Assembly: GCA_046049705.1 (NCBI GenBank)
Contig: JBJOQZ010000073.1
Span: forward strand, 1 to 12,121
DNA length: 12,121 bases
From: DALYDD01 sp046049705
GTDB taxonomy: Bacteria; Patescibacteriota; Minisyncoccia; Phycocordibacterales; CAIZLB01
Direction: 5' to 3'
A program made the translations under genes and the position numbers. Below the pieces are notes generated by a model that made no database searches, was not told the origin of the DNA, and saw nothing but the letters and a program-made list of their open reading frames with translations. Below, piece by piece: positions 1 through 5,649 of this stretch; the stretch's first letter is position 1, and every line of letters begins with the position of its first letter.

Positions 1-2
1 GT

Positions 3-278
3 GGTGCACCACTTGTTCATATTGGATCAAGTGTTTTGGATAAAAGTATATCAGACTTCTATAATCACAAACGCGCTTGGTTGAAACAAGTAGATTGGAA
101 ATATATTACTACCCACTTACATAACTGGGCTGAATATATGGAAAAAGCTGGATTATTGCTTGCTGAAAAAATAGTACATACATTTAGCCAAGCAAGAGAT
201 GTGGCAACTGGAAAAGACTTGCAAAAAAACAAGGGTCATATTGCCTTGAAAGGTTTTTTGAAAAGGTTTACCGAGTAG
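3..278 (+). CDS. C-terminal end of an unrecognised protein (5' end outside the window)
   Basis: The frame is open from the left edge to a TAG stop at 276-278, giving about 91 residues. A TTG at 36 could be read as a start, but no ribosome binding site precedes it and the frame stays open upstream, so I read this as the tail of a longer gene. The visible part is basic and aromatic-rich (RAWLKQVDWKY near the start, HNWAEYMEKAG in the middle) and ends in a Lys-rich stretch. It looks like amphipathic helices with no clear membrane segment. I recognise no family and assign no function. The promoter of the next gene, a tRNA, begins 81 bases after the stop. No terminator was seen between them. Confidence 0.55.
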   Translation, partial: GAPLVHIGSSVLDKSISDFYNHKRAWLKQVDWKYITTHLHNWAEYMEKAGLLLAEKIVHTFSQARDVATGKDLQKNKGHIALKGFLKRFTE

Positions 279-359
279 GGAATAATCGGGTAGTTGTCTC
301 CTGGTCAAGCTGTACCGCTATCCCTGTAAGATTTGAACTCATATTAGATAAAATAGGAG

Positions 360-388
360 TTGATACTCCAAAAAAGATATGCTAAAAT
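360..388 (+). promoter_or_regulatory. Sigma70-type promoter of tRNA-Thr
   Basis: TTGATA at 360-365 (5 of 6 to consensus) is followed by a 17-base spacer and TAAAAT at 383-388 (5 of 6), preceded by an extended -10 TG at 380-381. Predicted transcription start is about 395, giving a 24-base 5' leader before the tRNA. A 5-bp inverted repeat (GGAGT/ACTCC, 356-369) overlaps the -35 box. Its significance is unknown. Confidence 0.7.
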
Positions 389-418
389 CTTCTCACATCT
401 GGTATGTAAATGCCATAT

Positions 419-494
419 GCCGCCTTAGCTCAGTCGGTAGAGCAACAGTTTTGTAAACTGTGGGTCCCCAGTTCGATCCTGGGAGGCGGCTCCA
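419..494 (+). tRNA. tRNA-Thr(UGU)
   Basis: This is a complete 76-nt cloverleaf that decodes ACA. The acceptor stem is GCCGCCT (419-425) with AGGCGGC (484-490). The anticodon stem is ACAGT (445-449) with ACTGT (457-461) around loop TTTGTAA, with anticodon TGT at 452-454. The T arm is CCCAG-TTCGATC-CTGGG. The discriminator base is T491 and the CCA tail is encoded at 492-494. The first two acceptor pairs, G1-C72 and C2-G71, are known threonine identity elements. The U73 discriminator differs from A73 of the E. coli tRNA. A promoter lies at 360-388 and a terminator begins 9 bases after the CCA, so this is a single-gene unit. Confidence 0.97.
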
Positions 495-503
495 AAATAA
501 GTC

Positions 504-539
504 AATTAAAAACACCCTCTGTAGAGGGTGTTTTTAATT
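504..539. terminator. Bidirectional intrinsic terminator
   Basis: A perfect 16-bp inverted repeat (504-519 with 524-539) has loop TGTA. The stem base is A/T-rich, so RNA from either strand ends in a U-run after a GC-rich upper stem (CACCCTC/GAGGGTG). It lies between the tRNA on the + strand and the end of the three-gene minus-strand operon, and probably serves both. Confidence 0.93.
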
Positions 540-544
540 CGGTA

Positions 545-2641
545 TTACTTTGAAGTACCTATCTGACGTATTGTGCCGTTTGGAGATCCATACGTAGTAC
601 AGCTTGTACCGGCATATACAAGGCATTGCCCTCCACCTGAAATATAGTCTCCAAGCACTTGCGCCCCAGTACGTAAAGAACCATAGGCATATAGGATACT
701 TGTGCCAGGTTGGAAGATAAGTTGAAGGGACTGACCACGAACATCCTGGATGGTCAATAGAGAGTTTGAACTACATGTACAGGTATAGTTAACTGTAAGC
801 GGTCCTCCAAAGTTCGCAATAACCCCTGTAGAACCACCTCCAGCGGCAGATGAGCCACCTCCGCCAAATAGTGATCCAAGGCCAGCGGCAATACCTACAC
901 CTGCTGCTAGGCCTGCTAATCCGGAAAATAGGCTACTACTTGAATTATTAGAGCCAGACCCGCCATTTTGATTACCACCACCTGTAATCGAATTAGAGAT
1001 ACTTACTGCACCAAGGCTATTTCCTTGTAGTTTTTGATTGAGGTGACCTGTAGGTGTAAATCCATAAAATGTCTCCAAGGCTTTTTCACCGCCAATTGCA
1101 GTAATAAGTTTACCTTGAGGTGTTTCTCGTAAGATGCGCAGTTCTGTCTGTTCCATTGTCGCCAACATAGATTGATTAACAGAGCTATTTCCTTGTCCGG
1201 CACCACCACTAGATCCATTTTGAGTTTGAGCAGTGCCACCATTGGCATTGATCGAAGACATTCCTTGATATGAAGCGAGTGCCGCTGTTTGTGTTATTGC
1301 TGCACCAGATCGTTTCTCTCCTGGGAAAGTGAAGCGCACTATAGCTAAATCGTCGGAAGTCTTTCCATTTGTCATGATCGTAAATCGAATTTCTCGGGTA
1401 TATCCAGCATTTATAGATTGACTATACATATAGTCTGTAAAGTCCTTTAGAGTGAGTGTAATTGCTTGAATGCTCGATGTACTCGTAGTTGCAATTGTAT
1501 TTGCTGTCGTGACAAATGTGCCTAGGGATCCAATAAGCATATTTTGAGTTGGTGAAAAATGCTGACCGATTATCGTAATGGTTTGCTGGCAGTCAGTGAG
1601 TACAGTTGGAGATACAGATAGTATTCGAGGAACTGGTACTGTAGAAGGAGTTGTGCTTGTTGCTTGATTTGTTGATGTAGCTGAAACTTGAGAAGTTGTT
1701 GTACCTACTGCTGTTGAGCTTGAAGTATTTGTCAGGTTTCCTAGTGTAGCATTGATACTATTTAAATATGCTGTTACGACTGGATTATTGTTTGTGTTTG
1801 TAGTATTGGTATTTGGCGTCTGTGGGGTGGTCGTACTAGTTGAGGTGGTAGCAGGACGATTATTGAGTGTATTATTGATACCTTGAAAGTATGCGGTGAT
1901 AATAGGATCTGTAGTGGTAGCAATTGGAGTAGATACGTTTTGAGACGAAGTTGCGGTAGTTGTACTTGTGTTTGAGCTATTATTTAACATCTGTTGAATA
2001 GATGCCAAATACGCATTGACTACAGGGTTAGTTGTCGATGCAATTTGTGCAGTACTGGTAGTAGATGTCGTACCTACGCTGACCACTGCGGGATTTGATA
2101 CAGTCTGATTTACTTGTCCGAGATACTGGTTAACGATAGCCTGTAAAGCTTGTAGGTTTACCTGTGTGGTTGTGGTGGCACTAGATGATGCCACAATCGG
2201 TGCATATGCTGGAGTCTTGAGTAATGCATTCATCTTTGTCCTCGAGTATTGACCTACAACACCGCTTGCAGTACGCAATCCGGCAGGTGTAAGGACCTCG
2301 CTTCTATATAGTTCTTGAAACTTGACCACTGCATCCTTTGTAGCTTGATCAAAATATCCATCAGCATAAGGAGAGATACAAGGGTCAGACAATAAAGCTG
2401 TTCGAGGATCTTGTCCGAGAAACTTTTTCAGGTATACCACATCAGGGTATACAGTCATGCCTTTAGAAAGATTTTTCTGAAAGGTAAAAGTTGCTGGGAT
2501 TAAATCCCTTTGAGATGTATTTTGTCCTGAAGATGTACTTTGTGCATATGCAGGACGGATTGAAGTGGATAAAATGGTGAGACTAAAAAGTAACGTAATT
2601 GCTACACATTTTAGTATCGGTGATGTATGTGCTGGTATCAT
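545..2641 (-). CDS. Large secreted surface protein: peptidoglycan-binding-like, 40-residue repeats, TIG-like and C-terminal Cys domain
   Basis: The protein has 698 residues. Residues 1-33 form a signal peptide (hydrophobic core, then AYA before Gln34). Residues about 56-140 resemble the peptidoglycan-binding domain 1 fold (QKNLSKGM, GYFDQATKDAVVKFQ). Residues 145-335 are Ser/Thr/Asn-rich with four spaced copies of a Y-L-x-x-I/V motif. Residues about 337-438 look like an IPT/TIG immunoglobulin-like domain (PRILSVSPTVL, ITIIGQHF). A Gly-rich hydrophobic stretch at 571-596 could be a membrane hairpin or flexible linker. The C-terminal part (608-681) holds C621, C623, C673 and C681. I recognise this Gly/Tyr/Cys-rich end loosely from Parcubacteria surface proteins. 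The start has the clearest Shine-Dalgarno in the window, AGAAGG, 7 bases upstream (2649-2654). It is the last gene of the minus operon, 16 bases after its neighbour. The role is probably in the cell envelope; the ligand is unknown. Confidence 0.85.
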   Translation of the reverse strand: MIPAHTSPILKCVAITLLFSLTILSTSIRPAYAQSTSSGQNTSQRDLIPATFTFQKNLSKGMTVYPDVVYLKKFLGQDPRTALLSDPCISPYADGYFDQATKDAVVKFQELYRSEVLTPAGLRTASGVVGQYSRTKMNALLKTPAYAPIVASSSATTTTQVNLQALQAIVNQYLGQVNQTVSNPAVVSVGTTSTTSTAQIASTTNPVVNAYLASIQQMLNNSSNTSTTTATSSQNVSTPIATTTDPIITAYFQGINNTLNNRPATTSTSTTTPQTPNTNTTNTNNNPVVTAYLNSINATLGNLTNTSSSTAVGTTTSQVSATSTNQATSTTPSTVPVPRILSVSPTVLTDCQQTITIIGQHFSPTQNMLIGSLGTFVTTANTIATTSTSSIQAITLTLKDFTDYMYSQSINAGYTREIRFTIMTNGKTSDDLAIVRFTFPGEKRSGAAITQTAALASYQGMSSINANGGTAQTQNGSSGGAGQGNSSVNQSMLATMEQTELRILRETPQGKLITAIGGEKALETFYGFTPTGHLNQKLQGNSLGAVSISNSITGGGNQNGGSGSNNSSSSLFSGLAGLAAGVGIAAGLGSLFGGGGSSAAGGGSTGVIANFGGPLTVNYTCTCSSNSLLTIQDVRGQSLQLIFQPGTSILYAYGSLRTGAQVLGDYISGGGQCLVYAGTSCTTYGSPNGTIRQIGTSK
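1733..2152 (-). repeat. Four degenerate ~40-residue coding repeats
   Basis: Within the surface protein the motif AYL/F-x-x-I-x-x-x-L-x-N recurs around Tyr173, Tyr211, Tyr251 and Tyr292, so the period is 38-41 residues (about 120 bases). The last three copies are preceded by N/D-P-V/I-V/I. The linkers are rich in Thr, Ser and Asn. Copies have diverged at the DNA level, which points to an old protein repeat and not a recent tandem duplication. Confidence 0.7.
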
Positions 2642-2648
2642 AATGATA

Positions 2649-2654
2649 CCTTCT
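2649..2654 (-). promoter_or_regulatory. Shine-Dalgarno site of the surface-protein gene
   Basis: On the minus strand AGAAGG lies 7 bases before the ATG at 2641, inside the 16-base gap after the upstream gene. It is unusual here because most other starts in the window have no such site, so this gene may be translated at a higher rate. Confidence 0.75.
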
Positions 2655-2657
2655 ATT

Positions 2658-3428
2658 TTACCTTGTTTTTACCCCTTCTGTCGAAGTGCTCGTTGTTTGT
2701 TTTGAGCCTGTTTGCTTAAGCTTGTCTGCTTTGGCCTCTAGTGCTTTTTGTTCCTCAGCTTTTTTATCAATCGCTTTAAGCTCAGGAATCAGTTCTTTGA
2801 TCTCCTCAATCGTCTTAAATCCAATATATTGTTTATTATTGATTACCAGTGAAGGCAATGTTCCATTGTCTACTTTAAACATAGACTTAAGGGTGTCGAG
2901 GGCAGACAGTGGGAGAGAGGTATCAAATGAATACACACGAAGTTCAGGGTACTGTTGTCGGAGGTATGTAAGTACTACTTGAAGACGCTCGCATTCTGGA
3001 CAATCATCTTTTTTGCCATAGAAATAGAGGATAGAGAGTGGTTTAAGTCCACAACGTGATCGGAGTTGCCCCATGAGAAGATAATCTTTAATCTCGAGAA
3101 GAGAATAATATTTCTTAAGATATACAAGTTCAGGGTCAGTACCTGTTGGATCATTTTCCTCCATATATCCCAATTTTCGAGAAAGTGAATTTAACTCTTC
3201 TGAAAGTGCATTGGTAGAAAGATTAGAACATGAAGTCTCACGTAAAAGATTAAACTGAGTTTCACTTGAAAGAAGATCAAGAGCGATCTGATCACGGATA
3301 CCTTCTACTGCTACACCTCTTTTTTCTTCAATAATCTTATTGATATACAAAGCTGAGCCAAAAATAAGGCCAGTGATGATAAAAGCAAGGATGTATTTTT
3401 TTGTATCTATAGGTGTTCGTTGGTTCAT
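2658..3428 (-). CDS. Membrane-anchored thioredoxin-fold protein with CPEC motif
   Basis: The protein has 256 residues from the ATG at 3428. A basic N-terminus (MNQRTPIDTKK) is followed by one membrane segment at about residues 12-31. A predicted helical region follows (about 35-125), then a thioredoxin-like domain (about 128-220) with C-P-E-C at 143-146 after beta-strand ILYFYG, and a cis-Pro position in TLPSLVI. The C-terminal tail is Lys/Glu-rich then Ser/Thr-rich. The topology suggests the thiol domain is outside the membrane, where such proteins reduce or form disulfides; the direction here is unknown. A TTG at 3458 would add 10 residues and overlap the glycosyltransferase stop. I prefer the ATG because it gives a normal N-in anchor, but neither start has a clear ribosome site. 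It is the middle gene of the operon. Extra cysteines lie at 67 and 126. Confidence 0.8.
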   Translation of the reverse strand: MNQRTPIDTKKYILAFIITGLIFGSALYINKIIEEKRGVAVEGIRDQIALDLLSSETQFNLLRETSCSNLSTNALSEELNSLSRKLGYMEENDPTGTDPELVYLKKYYSLLEIKDYLLMGQLRSRCGLKPLSILYFYGKKDDCPECERLQVVLTYLRQQYPELRVYSFDTSLPLSALDTLKSMFKVDNGTLPSLVINNKQYIGFKTIEEIKELIPELKAIDKKAEEQKALEAKADKLKQTGSKQTTSTSTEGVKTR

Positions 3429-3448
3429 ATATAAGTAGTTAATAGTCT

Positions 3449-4789
3449 TTAGCGCCAAGCAGCATCTTTACTTCTGAGGGTATTATATACCGAAGTAATA
3501 AGCCAAAGCGGTGAAATAAGTGAATATAATAATAAGAAGTATACAATATCAATCATCTTCTTATCTTTTACTCCCGCAAGACGCTTACCGTACCAAATAG
3601 TAAATATTACTGCAAGGGTCATGGCTACTCCAACAAAGAAAGGTGTCTTTAGGTTGTATACAAGCCATTCCCAGTTAATGCCACTCCATGTAAATTCCCA
3701 GTTAACGAGTTTTGCATGCTGGTATGATTCGAACATATTTTGTGCAGTATTGAATACAGTATAGAAGAGCATAATCATGGTGGTGACTATTGAATACATT
3801 GCAATTGGCAAGACGAGTAGGCCAAGGTTGCCGTATCGCGGATTTAAGATCATCTTTTTATAATCTAAAGCATTTTGAATAAATCCACCTGTCCAACGTA
3901 CTCGCTGTTTATACAGCTTATAGAGTGTTCTTGGTCCCACGGTATATACAATTGCTTTGTCAGCGTTTTCGATTCGATAATGATGCTCTTGGAGACGCAG
4001 TGCCATCTCTAAATCTTCGGTATTATGTGCATGTTTATATAGGCCAACTTTCTCAAAAACTGATTTCCGGAAAATTGAAAATGGGCCCGGAGTTACATAC
4101 TGTGCATCGAGGATGGCAAATAGTTTTCGCACAAAGATACCCATATTGTATTCAGCATTTTGTACAAGTCCCAAAATAGTATCTGGGTTTTGGATCTTCA
4201 TCGATGGAGTTACCGCTGTGATATCAGGATTATTAAAATGTGGAATGATATGCAAAAGGGCTTTTGAATCTACAAATGAATCAGCATCGAGACAGCCAAT
4301 AAATTCACTTGTGCTATGTGTGATGCCATAATTGAGTGCGGTGTACTTTCCTCCATTTTCTTTTTTATGCAAAATAATTTGAGGATGATCTTTGAATTTC
4401 TGGACAAGGCTCCATGTATTATCTTTTGAGCCATCATCCACAACTGTGATATTGAGTTTATCTTTTGGATACTCTAGTGCGAGGAGAGAGTGGATTGTAT
4501 TTTCAACCGTCTTTTCTTCATTGAACACAGGGACAAGTATTGTAACAGTAGGGTATGAGTATTGTGGATTGATACTAATTTCTCCTGTCTTTGGATCTGT
4601 ATATGGATTAGTATCAAGCCCAATATGACCATGTTGAATACTGTGGCCAGAGTGATCCTTGTGATTTTGACCTTTTTTTGTGGCCTGTTTTTTTTCACTA
4701 TCTTCAAACAATGTAATCAATAAAAACACCTGAAAATAGACGATGACGAAAAGAAACGAATATGTGGCAAATGTGGCTAATATACTCAT
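3449..4789 (-). CDS. Membrane family 2 glycosyltransferase (processive synthase type)
   Basis: The 446-residue protein probably transfers sugars from a nucleotide-sugar donor at the inner face of the membrane. One membrane segment lies at about 5-27, the GT-A catalytic domain at about 80-300, and three or four membrane segments at about 321-346, 383-400 and 412-433. Catalytic motifs are present in order: VDDGS (117-121), the DAD metal site (168-170), TED acid/base region (257-259) and Q-R-V-R-W (295-299), the QxxRW signature of cellulose, hyaluronan and poly-N-acetylglucosamine synthases. This favours polymer synthesis, but the product cannot be told from the sequence. An insert at 43-55 between the first membrane segment and the catalytic domain has five histidines. 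It is the first gene of the minus operon, with a promoter at 4848-4876 and no visible Shine-Dalgarno. Confidence 0.9.
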   Translation of the reverse strand: MSILATFATYSFLFVIVYFQVFLLITLFEDSEKKQATKKGQNHKDHSGHSIQHGHIGLDTNPYTDPKTGEISINPQYSYPTVTILVPVFNEEKTVENTIHSLLALEYPKDKLNITVVDDGSKDNTWSLVQKFKDHPQIILHKKENGGKYTALNYGITHSTSEFIGCLDADSFVDSKALLHIIPHFNNPDITAVTPSMKIQNPDTILGLVQNAEYNMGIFVRKLFAILDAQYVTPGPFSIFRKSVFEKVGLYKHAHNTEDLEMALRLQEHHYRIENADKAIVYTVGPRTLYKLYKQRVRWTGGFIQNALDYKKMILNPRYGNLGLLVLPIAMYSIVTTMIMLFYTVFNTAQNMFESYQHAKLVNWEFTWSGINWEWLVYNLKTPFFVGVAMTLAVIFTIWYGKRLAGVKDKKMIDIVYFLLLYSLISPLWLITSVYNTLRSKDAAWR

Positions 4790-4831
4790 ATTTTTGAGAT
4801 AGATGTGGGGAATACAGGGCAGGACTGTACT

Positions 4832-4865
4832 GGCTTTCTTAGGCCCAAATATAGCCTAAAAAGCC
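4832..4865. repeat. Imperfect inverted repeat in the divergent promoter region
   Basis: GGCTTT-c-TTAGGC (4832-4844) pairs with GCCTAA-AAAGCC (4854-4865), 12 bp with one bulged base and a 9-base loop. On the + strand CTTTTTATC follows, so it would look like an intrinsic terminator if transcribed. The minus operon -10 box lies in its loop, so it may equally be an operator. Overlap with promoter DNA makes either reading tentative. Confidence 0.5.
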
Positions 4866-4876
4866 CTTTTTATCAA
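4848..4876 (-). promoter_or_regulatory. Promoter of the glycosyltransferase-thioredoxin-surface protein operon
   Basis: On the minus strand TTGATA (4876-4871) is followed by a 17-base spacer and TATATT (4853-4848), each 5 of 6 to sigma70 consensus. Predicted start is near 4841, giving a leader of about 50 bases to the ATG at 4789. The -35 box shares bases with the upstream part of the pheS promoter, so the two face away from each other. Confidence 0.65.
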
Positions 4877-4886
4877 TGTTTTTACA

Positions 4887-4895
4887 TGGTATACT
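4887..4895 (+). promoter_or_regulatory. Extended -10 promoter of pheS
   Basis: TG-G-TATACT is an extended -10 element with only a weak T-rich -35 region at about 4867-4872. The predicted start is about 4902-4903, 3-4 bases before the pheS ATG, which would give a nearly leaderless mRNA. Confidence 0.5.
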
Positions 4896-4905
4896 CGAAG
4901 GCATT

Positions 4906-5631
4906 ATGGCAGGACATATTCACCCTCTTACTAAGGTCATGGCGCGCATTGAGCGTATTTTTGCAGATATGGGATTTCAGGTTGCAGAAGGTCCTGAGCT
5001 AGAGACTGAGTACTATAACTTCGATGCACTTCGTGTGGCTAAAGATCACCCATCACGAGATATGCAAGATACGTTTTGGCTAACCGACGCACATCGAGGT
5101 CCAGCCGGTGAACCTATGCTTCCGCGTACACATACTTCGAGTGTACAAATTCGTTTTTTGGAATCATTTGTAAAAAAACATGGTGGCAATCCTCCACATG
5201 GATTTAAGATTGTGGTTCCTGGTAAAGTATTTCGAAATGAGGCAACAGATGCGACACATGAAGCTGAATTTTTTCAAGTGGAAGGCATGATGTTGGCGCC
5301 AAAAGTTTCAATGGCAGATTTGAAGGGTACACTCGAACGATTCTATTCAGAATTATTTGGTGCTGCTGCCGAGGTGCGATTTCGTCCAAGTTATTTTCCA
5401 TTTACAGAGCCGAGTGTGGAGATTGATGTAAAGTGGGGTGAGCGTTGGCTCGAAGTCATGGGTGGTGGACTTATTCACCCTGATATTATCCGATCGGCAG
5501 GATTGGATCCGGATCAGTGGCAAGGATTTGCTTTTGGTGGTGGTATCGATCGCCTAGCTATGCTTATCTTTGGGGTAAACGATATCCGTGATTTGTACTC
5601 GGGAGATTTGAGATTGGTGCAGCAATTTTAA
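4906..5631 (+). CDS. pheS: Phenylalanyl-tRNA synthetase alpha subunit, short form
   Basis: This is the catalytic class II subunit that charges tRNA-Phe with phenylalanine, working as a complex with PheT in the cytoplasm. From the ATG at 4906 it has 241 residues against about 330-350 in most bacteria. Class II features are intact: THTSSVQIR (75-83), the motif 2 region FRNEATDATHEAEFFQVEG (109-127), the phenylalanine-pocket segment FPFTEPS (164-170), GGGLIHP (186-192) and motif 3 GGGIDRLAM (211-219). What is missing is the N-terminal coiled coil of about 80 residues that contacts tRNA. An earlier ATG at 4876 would add 10 residues but overlaps the promoter, so I reject it. GAAGG at 4897-4901 is 4 bases from the ATG, close for a Shine-Dalgarno. 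pheT follows after 18 bases. Confidence 0.96.
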   Translation: MAGHIHPLTKVMARIERIFADMGFQVAEGPELETEYYNFDALRVAKDHPSRDMQDTFWLTDAHRGPAGEPMLPRTHTSSVQIRFLESFVKKHGGNPPHGFKIVVPGKVFRNEATDATHEAEFFQVEGMMLAPKVSMADLKGTLERFYSELFGAAAEVRFRPSYFPFTEPSVEIDVKWGERWLEVMGGGLIHPDIIRSAGLDPDQWQGFAFGGGIDRLAMLIFGVNDIRDLYSGDLRLVQQF

Positions 5632-5649
5632 TATTATTTCATCCATACT

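Noticed and set aside
300..350. Stretch resembling a reversed tRNA T-arm (GATTTGAAC), suggesting a decayed minus-strand tRNA.
   Set aside because: The T-stem has a mismatch and no acceptor stem, D arm or CCA equivalent lies at the right spacing.
4813..4905. T-box riboswitch in front of pheS.
   Set aside because: The 115-base gap is too short and contains no T-box bulge consensus or specifier loop; the likely pheS promoter lies after the hairpin.
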